Assembly: GCA_019750135.1 (NCBI GenBank) | Contig: JAIEOV010000031.1 | Coordinates: 23,431 to 87,430, forward strand | Direction: 5' to 3' | DNA length: 64,000 nt | From: Reyranella sp. | GTDB taxonomy: Bacteria > Pseudomonadota > Alphaproteobacteria > Reyranellales > Reyranellaceae | Shown: positions 51,280-60,743 of the stretch, piece after piece | How positions within the stretch are numbered: position 1 is the stretch's first letter | Layout of the letters: each line of letters starts with the position of its first letter | Position numbers and translations under genes: made by a program | Notes under the pieces: model-generated | Told to the model about the DNA's origin: nothing | Seen by the model: only the letters and a program-made list of their open reading frames with translations | Databases searched by the model: none

Positions 51280-52254
51280 CTACTCGATCTTCACGCCGGC
51301 GGCCTTGATGACCGGCGCCCACTTGGCGATCTCGTCCTTGATGAACTTTGCCGTCCGTTCCGGCGAAGTGTCGGTTGTCGGCACCGCGGCGATGTCCTCG
51401 AGGAACTTCACCATCTCGGCATCCTTCATCAGCTTGCGCGAGGCCTGGTCGAGCGTGTCGACCACGGGCTGCGGCATGCCGGCCGGCCCCAAAATCAGGT
51501 TGAAGGTATAGGCCTCGTAGCCGGGCACCCCAGCCTCGATCATCGTCGGGATCTCGGGCGCGATCGGAGCACGCTTGGCATGGGCGTAGGCGAGGATGCG
51601 CACCTTGCCGGCGCGATGCTGCTGCAGGGTCGTGCTGAACGTCTCGAACATCCAGGCCACCTGGCCGGACATCAGGTCCTGCAGCGCCGGCCCAGATCCG
51701 CGATAGGGCACATGCACGACGTCCATCCCACCGACCTCGCGCTTGAAGTATTCCGAGGCGAGATGAAGGATGCTGCCGTTGCCCGACGATGCGTAGGAAT
51801 ACTTGCCGGGGTTCTTCTTCATTTCTTCGACGAGTCCCTTGACCGAATCGGGCATCGACGGATGGACGACCAGCACCAGCGGGTTGACGCAGATCGACGA
51901 GATCGGCGTGAAGTCCTTGACCGCATCGTAGGCTGGATGGACGAACGCCGTCGGGTTGACGGCATGGGTCGATGACGGCGCGAACAGCAGCGTGTAGCCG
52001 TCGGGCTTGGCGTTCTTGACCTCGACTGCACCGATCGAGCCGGCCGCGCCCGACTTGTTCTCGACGATCATGGTCTGGCCCAGGAGACCGGTCATCTTCT
52101 CGGAGACCTTGCGGCCGATGATGTCGGTGGGGCCCGCCGCCGCGAACGGCACGACCAGCCGGATGGTCTTCTCCGGATATTTCGCCTGGGCGCGAACCAC
52201 GGCCGGCGCGGCGATGGCGCCGAAGCCCGCCGCCATCAGATGACGTCTTTTCAC
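51280..52254 (-). CDS. Bug/TctC-type substrate-binding protein
   Basis: A 324-residue exported binding protein of the tripartite tricarboxylate transporter family. Residues 1-24 form a signal peptide with a twin-arginine-like start (MKRRHLMAAGFGAIAAP) and AxA-type cleavage. KTIRLVVPFAAAGPTDIIGR near 29-48 is the Bug hallmark that binds carboxylates. No TctA/TctB membrane genes are nearby, so it is an orphan, as is common in this family. The start is GTG after GGGAGGAAA. Confidence 0.92.
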   Translation of the reverse strand: MKRRHLMAAGFGAIAAPAVVRAQAKYPEKTIRLVVPFAAAGPTDIIGRKVSEKMTGLLGQTMIVENKSGAAGSIGAVEVKNAKPDGYTLLFAPSSTHAVNPTAFVHPAYDAVKDFTPISSICVNPLVLVVHPSMPDSVKGLVEEMKKNPGKYSYASSGNGSILHLASEYFKREVGGMDVVHVPYRGSGPALQDLMSGQVAWMFETFSTTLQQHRAGKVRILAYAHAKRAPIAPEIPTMIEAGVPGYEAYTFNLILGPAGMPQPVVDTLDQASRKLMKDAEMVKFLEDIAAVPTTDTSPERTAKFIKDEIAKWAPVIKAAGVKIE

Positions 52255-52355
52255 TCGTTTCCTCCCTGAAGCTCTTTCGTCCCCGTTCTGTCACACTAGC
52301 TGAAGCCTGCTTGGCCCGCCAACGGGGAGTGGCCCACGGCGGTCTCGGCGGCGAC

Positions 52356-52922
52356 TCAGCCGGCAGCGGGCATCAGGATCGCCGCGACGCCCAACGCCAC
52401 GAACAGCAGCGCCGCGACAATGCGTACGATGTGGAGCGGCAGGCGCTTGGCGATGGCATCGCCGAACAGCACCACGGGTGCGTTGGCGATCAGCATGCCG
52501 AGCGTGGTGCCGGCGGTGACGATCGCCACCGACTGGAAGCGGGCGGCCAGTGCCACCGTGGCGATCTGCGTCTTGTCGCCGATCTCGACCAGGAAGAAGG
52601 CGACCAGCGTCGCGAGGAAGGCGCCGGCCTTGCGCGCTGCCTGCGGCCCCTCGTCGGCCTTGTCGGGGATCAGGCACCAGCCCGCCATGACGATGAAGGT
52701 GACGGCCAGCACCCAACGCATCGTCTCGGGGCCGATCCAGGCCGCGACCGCGCCGCCGATCCAGGCGGCGAGCGCGTGGTTGGCCAGGGTGGCGCAGAGG
52801 ATGCCCAGGATGATGGGCACGGGCTTGCGGTACCGCGCCGCCAGCATCAGGGCGAGAAGCTGCGTCTTGTCGCCGATCTCGGCGACGGCAACGAGAGCTG
52901 TAGAGACGAAAAACGCTTCCAT
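52356..52922 (-). CDS. TMEM165/GDT1 family cation transporter
   Basis: A 188-residue membrane protein with six helices in two halves. Both E-x-G-D-K-T/S motifs are present (VAEIGDKTQLLALM near 13-26 and LVEIGDKTQIATVAL near 111-125), as in the Mn2+/Ca2+ exporters of the GDT1/MneA family. A cytoplasmic linker (about 85-100) separates the halves. The 167-bp gap to cysS holds its promoter region. I could not establish a manganese riboswitch there. Confidence 0.92.
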   Translation of the reverse strand: MEAFFVSTALVAVAEIGDKTQLLALMLAARYRKPVPIILGILCATLANHALAAWIGGAVAAWIGPETMRWVLAVTFIVMAGWCLIPDKADEGPQAARKAGAFLATLVAFFLVEIGDKTQIATVALAARFQSVAIVTAGTTLGMLIANAPVVLFGDAIAKRLPLHIVRIVAALLFVALGVAAILMPAAG

Positions 52923-53089
52923 GGGCGCGCATTTGCACGAAAAGAGCTGGTCGGATAAACTACCGAAATGTCGCTGTTTCTATTCCCCGGCGCGGTGTCT
53001 GCGCGATGTAACTGAAGCCTGCCCTCCTTCTTCTCGGAAGGGCACGGGCATTTTCAGCTTCGTACAAACTTGATCGGGGAGTAGGGACC

Positions 53090-54420
<1,331 letters not shown>

Positions 54421-54421
<1 letters not shown>

Positions 54422-54557
54422 CTGGGGGCGCGCCACTCCAGTGGCGCGTCATGGTTTTCCGGACCGCGCGCGTCCCCGCGCGCTCATGAGGCGCGCGAGA
54501 CGCGCGCTGTCCGGAAGAGCATGAGAAGACGCGCCACTGGAGTGGCGCGCCCCCAGC
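54421..54557. repeat. Composite palindromic element with 30-bp perfect arms
   Basis: Arms 54421-54450 and 54528-54557 are exact reverse complements and match the outer arms of the element at 9556-9694. The interior is a different GC-rich doublet (GCGCGC hairpins) around CTCATGAG. It fills the whole space between the convergent stops of cysS and the ABM-family gene, and could end transcription from both sides. Confidence 0.9.
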
Positions 54558-54558
54558 A

Positions 54559-54870
54559 TCATGATGCGTTCGGCATCTTTCGTTCGGGGCCGAGCTCGTA
54601 GCATTTCACCGTCACGGACACCGGGCGCAGCTCGCGCAGGCCCTTGAGGAACGCCGCCATGTGCGGTGTCGCGAAGTGGTCCGTCAGCGCCTGCTCGTCG
54701 CGCCACAGCTCGCGGACGCGCATCAGGTCGGGCTCGAGCATGTCGACGGCGTAATCGTAGCCCGCACAGCCCGCCTCGGCGCGCGAGGCTTCGATCATCG
54801 GCCGCGCCACGCTGCGGACCTTGTCCATCTGCGACGCATCGAACCTTGCCTCGGCGAGCACGACCAGCAT
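54559..54870 (-). CDS. Antibiotic biosynthesis monooxygenase (ABM) family protein
   Basis: A 103-residue ferredoxin-like alpha/beta protein of the ABM family (quinol monooxygenase YgiN-like). LVVLAEARFDASQMDKVRSV near residues 2-21, GCAGYDYAVDMLEPDLMRVR near 34-53 and DHFATPHMAAFLKGL near 66-80 match the fold, which oxidises quinols or dissipates reactive aromatics. GGAGG lies 6 bases before the ATG. It is preceded on its strand by a thioesterase-like gene 11 bases away. Confidence 0.87.
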   Translation of the reverse strand: MLVVLAEARFDASQMDKVRSVARPMIEASRAEAGCAGYDYAVDMLEPDLMRVRELWRDEQALTDHFATPHMAAFLKGLRELRPVSVTVKCYELGPERKMPNAS

Positions 54871-54881
54871 GGCAACCTCCT

Positions 54882-55658
54882 TCAGCGCTTCTCGAACAGC
54901 ACGCTCTGCACGGCGCGGCCGAAATAGCCGTCGCGGTCGGCCAGTCGCGCGGCGGCGATGCCGATCGAATCGGGTCCGGCCCAGGTCTCGGCGTCCAACA
55001 GCACCCATTCGCCCACCGGTTCGCGCGCCAGGCTGAGCGTGAGGTCGCCGTTGATGAACGTCCACTTGGTGAAGTCGAGCACCGCCGACGTGCCGTTGCA
55101 GAAGTCGGCGGCGATGGCCGCGCGCATCAGCGGCGACAAGGGCGCGCCGTCGACGATCGGCCGTGTCGCGCGATACCACACCGCCGCCGGACCGGGCATG
55201 CGGAACGAGCCCTTGGCCACCCGCATCTCCAGGCCCGACAGGAAAGGCGTCTGCGACAGGCCGGATTCCGTCGGATCGTGGCTGTCCTCGGGGCTCTTGA
55301 TGTCGATCGGCGGCCACGGCGTCTCGACCGGCAGGACCTGCTCCAGCCGGCGCACGCGCAGCACCGTGGCGCGCACCACTTCCGTGCCGTTGGCCAGCAG
55401 GCGCACCGACACGAGCTGGATCTTGCGGCCCTCGCGCAGCAGCTCGGTCTCGATGGTGAGCGGCGCCACCGGCACGGGCCGCATCAGGTCGACGGTGAGC
55501 CGCGCCACGCGCATCGGCGCGGGCGCCGGCAGCTGCTCGACCGCCCAGCAGATCAGCGAGGAGGGCGCCGCCCCGTGCTGCAGCTTGGGGTCCCACGGCC
55601 CGCCGGCGAAGGCGCTGGTCTCGGCGGTCGCGCCATCGACGCGGTAAATCGGCTCCAT
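54882..55658 (-). CDS. Thioesterase-like (double hotdog) family protein
   Basis: A 258-residue protein resembling acyl-CoA thioesterase II/YbgC-type double hotdog proteins. FAGGPWDPKLQHGAAPSSLI near 17-36 opens the first hotdog. MRVARLTVDLMRPVPVAPLT near 49-68 is the conserved central strand and helix. FINGDLTLSLAREPVGEWVL near 204-223 belongs to the second hotdog. The substrate is probably an acyl-CoA. It forms a two-gene unit with the ABM gene; no signal peptide is present. Confidence 0.82.
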   Translation of the reverse strand: MEPIYRVDGATAETSAFAGGPWDPKLQHGAAPSSLICWAVEQLPAPAPMRVARLTVDLMRPVPVAPLTIETELLREGRKIQLVSVRLLANGTEVVRATVLRVRRLEQVLPVETPWPPIDIKSPEDSHDPTESGLSQTPFLSGLEMRVAKGSFRMPGPAAVWYRATRPIVDGAPLSPLMRAAIAADFCNGTSAVLDFTKWTFINGDLTLSLAREPVGEWVLLDAETWAGPDSIGIAAARLADRDGYFGRAVQSVLFEKR

Positions 55659-55752
55659 TCCATCAACTCCGTACGGGCGGGGCGGCCTTCATAGGGTCCC
55701 GGCCGGCCAACGGCAATGACATCGCCGGTAATGAGCTTGACGGAGGCTGGTT

Positions 55753-56127
55753 TTGTATTTAACAAGTATGTTAAATATAGATACGCTCTCCCAGACCTTC
55801 TCGGCACTCGCCGATCCCACGCGCCGCGCCATCCTGGCCCGGCTCGCCACGGGCGCGGCCACGGTGGGCGAGATCGCCGAGCCGTTCGACATGTCGCTGC
55901 CCGCGGTGTCGCGGCATCTCAAGGTGCTGACCGACGCCGGCCTGATCGAGCGACACACCGAGGCACAATGGCGGCGCTGCGAACTGCGCGGCGAGGGCCT
56001 GCGCGCCGCCGCCGACTGGATCGAGGAATACCGCCGCTTCTGGGAGCAGCAGTTCGACAGGCTGGAGGCCTATCTCAAGCGCACGGCACCGAAAGGAAAG
56101 AGCGATGGTCGCAAGCGCCGTTCCTGA
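55753..56127 (+). CDS. ArsR-family transcriptional regulator
   Basis: A 124-residue winged-helix repressor. FSALADPTRRAILARLATGA near residues 15-34 and LPAVSRHLKVLTDAGLIERH near 49-68 (recognition helix) are typical. Metal-binding cysteines are absent. This group often controls SRPBCC genes placed just after, as here. The TTG start is supported by GGAGG at 6 bases; ATG 55768, five codons on, is the alternative but has no ribosome site. A 22-bp inverted repeat covers the start. Confidence 0.9.
   Translation: MYLTSMLNIDTLSQTFSALADPTRRAILARLATGAATVGEIAEPFDMSLPAVSRHLKVLTDAGLIERHTEAQWRRCELRGEGLRAAADWIEEYRRFWEQQFDRLEAYLKRTAPKGKSDGRKRRS
55756..55777. promoter_or_regulatory. Candidate ArsR operator on the gene start
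   Basis: TATTTAACA, spacer AGTA, TGTTAAATA: perfect 9-bp arms in AT-rich sequence overlapping the first codons of the ArsR-family gene. Sites of this size and symmetry are usual for winged-helix dimers, so autorepression is likely. Confidence 0.65.
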
Positions 56128-56572
56128 CGACCGCACGCTGGTCATGACCCACACCTTCGACGCCGCGCCGGCGCGCGTGTTCGCGGCGTGGTCCGATCCC
56201 GCGCAGTTCGCCGAATGGTTCGGCCCGCCCGGCATGAAGACCACGCACTGCCGCCTCGACCTGCGCGTCGGCGGCGTGTGGGAGCTGACCGGCGAGGGGC
56301 TGGGCACCAGGCGGGCCATCTCGGGCAAGTATCTCGCCATCGATCCGCCGCGCCTTCTTTCCTTCACCTGGGCCTGGCACGAGACCGGCAGTCTCGACTC
56401 GCCGCGCGAGCACGAGACGACCGTCACCTTGGAATTCAAGCCCGTCGGCAAGCGCACGGAAGTGACGCTGACCCAGTCGCGCTTCCGCGACACCACGGGC
56501 AGCGCCAACCATCGCTGGGGTTGGACCGGCTCGTTTGAGAAGCTCGACGCGTTCCTGTCCAACGCTCCCTGA
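56105..56572 (+). CDS. SRPBCC (AHSA1-like) domain protein
   Basis: A 155-residue helix-grip protein of the START/Bet v1-like superfamily. TFDAAPARVFAAWSDPAQFA near 17-36, EWFGPPGMKT, VGGVWELTGEG near 56-66 and HRWGWTGSFEKLDAFL near 135-150 match the AHSA1 group. These bind hydrophobic ligands and commonly follow an ArsR repressor. The start lies 23 bases inside the end of the ArsR gene, indicating tight coupling. Ligand unknown. Confidence 0.9.
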   Translation: MVASAVPDDRTLVMTHTFDAAPARVFAAWSDPAQFAEWFGPPGMKTTHCRLDLRVGGVWELTGEGLGTRRAISGKYLAIDPPRLLSFTWAWHETGSLDSPREHETTVTLEFKPVGKRTEVTLTQSRFRDTTGSANHRWGWTGSFEKLDAFLSNAP

Positions 56573-56590
56573 AGACCCGAGGAGGTTGCC

Positions 56591-57280
56591 ATGGCCGAAC
56601 CGCGCATCGTGTCCCATGAGGAATGGCTGAAGGCTCGCACTGCCTTCATGGCCAAGGAGAAGGAGTTTACGCGGCTGCGCGATGAGCTGGCGCGTGAGCG
56701 GCGGGCCTTGCCCTGGGAGCGGGTCGAGAAGGACTACGTCTTCGAGGCGCCGGAGGGCCGCACGACGCTGGCCAACCTGTTCGGCGGCAAGAGCCAGCTC
56801 GTCGTCTATCACTTCATGTTCGGACCGGACTACGCGGAAGGTTGCCCGAGCTGCTCGTTCTGGGCCGACAACTACAACGGCGTCGGCGTGCATCTCGCGG
56901 CGCGCGACACCGCGTTGGTCGCCGTCTCGCGCGCGCCGCTTTCCCGGTTCGCGCCCTACAAGCAGCGCATGGGCTGGACGTTCCGCTGGGTGTCATCGGC
57001 GGGAAGCGACTTCAACTACGACTACGGTGTCTCGCGCCGGCCCGGCGACAAGCTTCTCGACTACAACTACGGCACCCTGCAGCGCGACGCCGACGAACAT
57101 CCCGGCATCAGCACCTTCGTCAGGCAGGGCGATGCGGTCTTCCACACCTACTCGACCTTCGCCCGCGGGCTCGATCCCATGAATGCCTCCTATCAACTGC
57201 TCGATCTCACCGCCCATGGCCGCCAGGAGGAGGGGCTGCCCTTCCCGATGGCCTGGGTTCGCCGCCACGACCGCTACTGA
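56591..57280 (+). CDS. DUF899 thioredoxin-like family protein
   Basis: A 229-residue protein of the DUF899 family. VSHEEWLKARTAFMAKEKEF near residues 7-26, VVYHFMFGPDYAEGCPSCSF near 71-90 (a CxxC pair CPSC), FRWVSSAGSDFNYDY near 130-144 and the final FPMAWVRRHDRY are family blocks. It is thought to adopt a thioredoxin-like fold; a redox role is likely but unproven. Third gene of the ArsR-led unit; AGGAGG precedes the ATG. Confidence 0.9.
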   Translation: MAEPRIVSHEEWLKARTAFMAKEKEFTRLRDELARERRALPWERVEKDYVFEAPEGRTTLANLFGGKSQLVVYHFMFGPDYAEGCPSCSFWADNYNGVGVHLAARDTALVAVSRAPLSRFAPYKQRMGWTFRWVSSAGSDFNYDYGVSRRPGDKLLDYNYGTLQRDADEHPGISTFVRQGDAVFHTYSTFARGLDPMNASYQLLDLTAHGRQEEGLPFPMAWVRRHDRY

Positions 57281-57299
57281 TTTTTCAACGGAGGGGACC

Positions 57300-57920
57300 A
57301 TGGCTGACATCAAGATCTACGGCGTAGCGCCCAGCACCTTCACCCGTACCGCGCGGCTGGCCTGTCACGAGAAGGGCATCGACTACGAGCTGGTACCGAT
57401 GTTTCCCGGCCAGCTGGGCGCGCTCAATCCGTTCCAGAAGATCCCGGCGATCAGCCACGGCGACCTGACGCTCTACGAATCGACCGCCATCCTGCGCTAC
57501 CTCGATCGCACCTTCCCCGGCCCTATGTTGTGGCCGCAGGACTCGCGCCAGGCGGCGCTGTGCGACCAATGGGTGAGCGCGGTCAACGATGCTCTGGTCA
57601 ACTCGGCCCTGCGCTTCCTGGCCCATCATTTCGGCTTCCTGCCGGTGCCGCAGGAGATGGCCGACAAGTACCTCGCCAAGGCAAAGGAGGTCGTGCCGGT
57701 GTTCGATCGCCAGCTCGGCCAGAGCCGCTACCTGGTCGGCGACAGCATGACGGCGGCGGACCTGTTCCTGGCGCCGATCGTGTTCAATTTCCCGGGCATC
57801 CCCGGATTGAAGGAGCTCGGCGAAGCCTCGCCCAACCTGGCCCGCTGGATGCGCGACATGTCGGCCCGGCCGAGCATGCAGGCCACCGTGCCCGAACCGA
57901 TCGCCGCCCGCGCCGCTTGA
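57300..57920 (+). CDS. Glutathione S-transferase
   Basis: A 206-residue GST. KIYGVAPSTFTRTARLACHE near residues 4-23 is the thioredoxin-like N-terminus, LNPFQKIPAI near 42-51 gives the cis-proline and YESTAILRYLDRTFP near 60-74 the glutathione-binding helix. The C-terminal domain ends LARWMRDMSARPSMQATV. The phi/theta-like shape suggests detoxification of electrophiles. GGAGGGG precedes the ATG. Fourth gene of the ArsR-led unit. Confidence 0.92.
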   Translation: MADIKIYGVAPSTFTRTARLACHEKGIDYELVPMFPGQLGALNPFQKIPAISHGDLTLYESTAILRYLDRTFPGPMLWPQDSRQAALCDQWVSAVNDALVNSALRFLAHHFGFLPVPQEMADKYLAKAKEVVPVFDRQLGQSRYLVGDSMTAADLFLAPIVFNFPGIPGLKELGEASPNLARWMRDMSARPSMQATVPEPIAARAA

Positions 57921-57991
57921 ATAGCGCTTGAAAGACCGGGTCGCGTCCTCACCTAATGGTGAGACATCTCAACCATCAGGGGACTCGACCG

Positions 57992-58279
57992 ATGGCCCAT
58001 ACCGCGACATGGCACGGCAAGACGATCGCCGTAAGTGACCGCACGCTCGAAGTCGGCGGCTACGTCTACTTCCCGCGCGAGACGGTGTGCATGGAACTGC
58101 TCAAAAGCGCGCCCAAGACCGAGAACGACCTGAAATGCCCGCACGGCGTTCAGTTCTATGACGTGGTCGAAGGCGATGCGAAGAGCCCGCGCGCGGCGTG
58201 GTCCTACGAGGCGCCGCAGGCCAAGATGCAGTCGGTCGACCATTGGATCGGCTTCTGGGAAGACGTCGAAGTCCGCTGA
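57992..58279 (+). CDS. DUF427 family protein
   Basis: A 95-residue protein with the DUF427 pattern: TWHGKTIAVSDRTLEVGGYV near residues 5-24, YFPRETVCMELL near 25-36, TCPHG-like KCPHGVQFYDVV near 46-57 and AAWSYEAPQAK near 68-78. The family folds as a small beta barrel of unknown function. AGGGGA precedes the ATG; an in-frame ATG 12 codons upstream is the alternative. Its stop abuts the ATG of the next gene. Confidence 0.9.
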   Translation: MAHTATWHGKTIAVSDRTLEVGGYVYFPRETVCMELLKSAPKTENDLKCPHGVQFYDVVEGDAKSPRAAWSYEAPQAKMQSVDHWIGFWEDVEVR

Positions 58280-59053
58280 ATGCCGTTCGAATATGTGAAC
58301 GTCGACGAGGCCATCGCCCGCCGTGGCCTGCGCATGGTCGTGGTCGGGAATGTGCCGAGCCCCTGGGGCGAAGCTGCCAAGGGCATCCTGCACATCAAGG
58401 GGATCGACTGGGTCGCGGTGCGGCTCGCCTATGACAGCGAGCCGCTGAAGGCGTGGGCCGGCGGCCAGCGCTCGGGCCCGGTTGCGATCTACGACGACGA
58501 GCGGCCGCGGGCCGGCTGGGCCGAGATCCTTTTGCTGGCCGAACGGTTGGCGCCGACGCCGGGGCTGCTGCCCAAGGATGCGGCCGAGCGGGCGCTTGTC
58601 TTCGGCCTCGCCCACGAGATCTGCGGCGAGGAGGGCCTGGGCTGGGCGCGCCGCCTGCAACTGATCCATGCCGGCTTGCAGGGCGCGGGCGGCTTCGCGC
58701 CGAGGGTCGCGACCTATCTCGCCAAGAAATACGGCTACAGCCCCGAAGCCGGCGCTGCTGCGGGCGCGCGCGTGGCGGCGTTGCTCGGCATGCTGGCGTC
58801 GCGCCTGAAAGCGCAGCGCGCGGCCGGAAGCCGCTTCTATGTCGGAAACGTCTTGTCGGCCGTCGATATCTACAGCGCGACCTTCATGGCGCTGCTGAGC
58901 CCGCTGCCGCAGGCGCAAAGCGCGATGGATGCGGGTTCGCGGGCCGCCATGGAGACGCTGGATGCGGCGACTGCCGCCGCTCTCGACCCGATGCTGCTCG
59001 AGCATCGGGACATGATGTACCGGGAGCGGCTGGAACTGCCGCTGTCGCTTTAA
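58280..59053 (+). CDS. GST-like (thioredoxin-fold N-terminus) protein
   Basis: A 257-residue protein. The N-terminal 75 residues have a GST/thioredoxin-like layout (LRMVVVGNVPSPWGEAAKGI, then WVAVRLAY), and the remainder is helical with YVGNVLSAVDIYSATFMALL near 193-212, equivalent to the GST C-terminal helix. No catalytic Cys is present; PSPWGEA replaces the usual CPxx. It starts directly at the stop of the DUF427 gene. Function unknown, possibly related to glutathione-dependent metabolism. Confidence 0.75.
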   Translation: MPFEYVNVDEAIARRGLRMVVVGNVPSPWGEAAKGILHIKGIDWVAVRLAYDSEPLKAWAGGQRSGPVAIYDDERPRAGWAEILLLAERLAPTPGLLPKDAAERALVFGLAHEICGEEGLGWARRLQLIHAGLQGAGGFAPRVATYLAKKYGYSPEAGAAAGARVAALLGMLASRLKAQRAAGSRFYVGNVLSAVDIYSATFMALLSPLPQAQSAMDAGSRAAMETLDAATAAALDPMLLEHRDMMYRERLELPLSL

Positions 59054-59067
59054 TTCATCGCTGGGAG

Positions 59068-59126
59068 CGCGGCGTCTCGAAGGATGAGAACCAGTCTTGG
59101 TGTTGCCCACCCTTCGAGACGCCGCG
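59068..59126. repeat. Inverted repeat with 16-bp perfect arms
   Basis: CGCGGCGTCTCGAAGG (59068-59083) and its exact reverse complement (59111-59126) flank a 27-base loop. GCGCGGCTTCTCAGGGTGAG follows. Repeats with CCTTCGAGACGCC and CTCAGG-TGAG are widely dispersed in alphaproteobacterial intergenic DNA. It lies after the GST-like gene. Confidence 0.75.
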
Positions 59127-59176
59127 TTCCGCGCGGCTTCTCAGGGTGAGGTCATACGTAAGTTAGCGCCTATGAG

Positions 59177-59269
59177 CGCGCCACTCTAGTGGCGCGACAT
59201 CTCATGCCGGAGCGCGGACCTCCAGGTCCGCTCATGATCATGATGCGGACCTGGAGGTCCGCGCTCCGG
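59177..59269. repeat. Palindromic element: hairpin plus 25-bp perfect arms
   Basis: The left part (59177-59196) is the CGCGCCACT/AGTGGCGCG hairpin also found in the outer arms at 9556 and 54421, differing only in the loop. The right part is a 25-bp perfect inverted repeat (59207-59231 and 59245-59269) with apex TCATGATCATGA. Each arm is itself an 8-bp-stem hairpin. The right arm recurs at the window start. Confidence 0.9.
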
Positions 59270-59277
59270 CGAAATCC

Positions 59278-59856
59278 TTAATTCGCCGGCGAGACCGCCG
59301 TCACCATCAGCGGGGTCGTGAGGCCGATCACCACGTCGCCGACCTTGATCTTCTTCAGCATGTCCTGCTTGGCGATGGTGTTGGCCTTGTAGGTCCGCAC
59401 CGCGCCGCCGTCACCCTCGATCACGGACACGGTGTTGTTGGGCAGGTCGACCGCCGTCACCGTCAGCGTGAAGCGGCCGGCTTCGATGTCGGTCTTGTTC
59501 GGCTTGACGTTCATCTGGTCGCGGCGCGCTTCCTTGGAGCCCGGGCCCTTCTGGCGCAGGTTCAGCATGGTCACGATCTGGCTGTAGGTCACGTTGGCCG
59601 TCGAGCCGTCGGCGATGTTGGCAAGGTTGCCCGCGCTCGGGCTGACCGGCAGGACCAGGACCTGGCCGTCGGGCGTGGTGAAGGCGATCGTCCGATCGTC
59701 GGGATCGACCGTCTCGACCTTGACCCGCTGCGTTACCGTATCGCTGAAGGCCACGCCTTCGCGCGGAACGGCCGTCACCTGGGCCGACACCGGCAGGATC
59801 GTGCCTGCCGCCAGCACCGCCGCAACCAGCGAAACGCTCATCGAACGGATTTTCAT
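59278..59856 (-). CDS. Hypothetical exported protein
   Basis: A 192-residue precursor with a signal peptide (about 1-25, ending VSAQ). The mature domain is rich in beta strands: VKVETVDPDDRTIAFTTPDG near 46-65, ANVTYSQIVTMLN near 88-100, RFTLTVTAVDLPNNTVSVIE near 127-146, VGDVVIGLTTPLMVTAV at the end. The repeated 'V(D/L)xxxxTVxxx' units resemble OB-fold or DUF5666-like periplasmic domains, which I cannot confirm. Purine-rich GAGGTAGAGGG precedes the ATG. Confidence 0.72.
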   Translation of the reverse strand: MKIRSMSVSLVAAVLAAGTILPVSAQVTAVPREGVAFSDTVTQRVKVETVDPDDRTIAFTTPDGQVLVLPVSPSAGNLANIADGSTANVTYSQIVTMLNLRQKGPGSKEARRDQMNVKPNKTDIEAGRFTLTVTAVDLPNNTVSVIEGDGGAVRTYKANTIAKQDMLKKIKVGDVVIGLTTPLMVTAVSPAN

Positions 59857-59947
59857 CGCCCTCTACCTCGCAAAACCCTAACGGGGCGGACAATAGCGAT
59901 CCGAACCGGCGACGCAACCACGAAGCCGGGGTTCAAAACGAACGTGA

Positions 59948-60739
59948 TCAGGCAAAATGTGCAAGAACCGCACGGGCGACGGCGTCGGGCTGGTCGAGGT
60001 AGGCGAGATGGCCGGCATCGGCCACCGTCTGCACCCGGGTCGAGCCGTTGATGCCGGCCGCGAACTTCTTCGCATAACTCGGCGGCAGCACGGCGTCGCG
60101 CTCGCCCCACAGGATCAGGGTCGGCGCGGCGATGAGGCCAAGCCGCTTCTCCAGCCGCGTGTTGCCGAGCGGCCAGAAGGCGCGGGCGGCGGCCTCCGAG
60201 GCGCGCGTCATCTCGATCGGCCATTCGACCGAGTTGGCGCCCTCCGGTGGCGCCACCAGCTCGGTCCACTTGGCGCCGTCGGCGCACATCAGGCCCGGCA
60301 CATTGTCCCGGCGCTGCGCCCACGGATCGGCGGCGGGCTCCTTGTCGTCGAACAGGCCGAACGGCGCGATCAGGCAGAGCTTGCGCACATGCGCGGGAAA
60401 GATCGCCGCCATCTCGGCCGCGAACGCGCCGCCCACCGAGGCGCCCAGAAGGTCGGCGCCGGCCAGGCCGGTCTTGTCGATCAGCTGGCGCACCGCCAGC
60501 ACCCAGTCGAGATGCGTGTCGAGCTCGGTGTGGCCTGTAGCACCGGGATAGCCCGGCAGCGACGGCGCGATCACGGTGCGCGTCTCGGCCAGCCGGTCGA
60601 GGAAGGGCAGCCAGCGCGGCAGGCCGCCCAGGCCCGCGAGGAAGCCGAGCTTGGGGCCGCTGCCCTTGGTCCAGACACGGCAGAGGAAACCGTTGACCTC
60701 GACGGTGCTCGTCTTCGGCCCCTTCAAACTATCTGACAC
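59948..60739 (-). CDS. Alpha/beta-fold hydrolase
   Basis: A 263-residue hydrolase. LGFLAGLGGLPRWLPF near residues 32-47 is the oxyanion region, the nucleophile Ser101 is in LLGASVGGAFAAEM, an acid lies in WGERDAVLP near 212-220, and His in ADAGHLAYLDQP near 241-252. The cap is short. The start is 4 bases after the LLM monooxygenase stop, so the two form an operon as with the pair at 7401-9549. Confidence 0.87.
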   Translation of the reverse strand: MSDSLKGPKTSTVEVNGFLCRVWTKGSGPKLGFLAGLGGLPRWLPFLDRLAETRTVIAPSLPGYPGATGHTELDTHLDWVLAVRQLIDKTGLAGADLLGASVGGAFAAEMAAIFPAHVRKLCLIAPFGLFDDKEPAADPWAQRRDNVPGLMCADGAKWTELVAPPEGANSVEWPIEMTRASEAAARAFWPLGNTRLEKRLGLIAAPTLILWGERDAVLPPSYAKKFAAGINGSTRVQTVADAGHLAYLDQPDAVARAVLAHFA

Positions 60740-60743
60740 GGGC

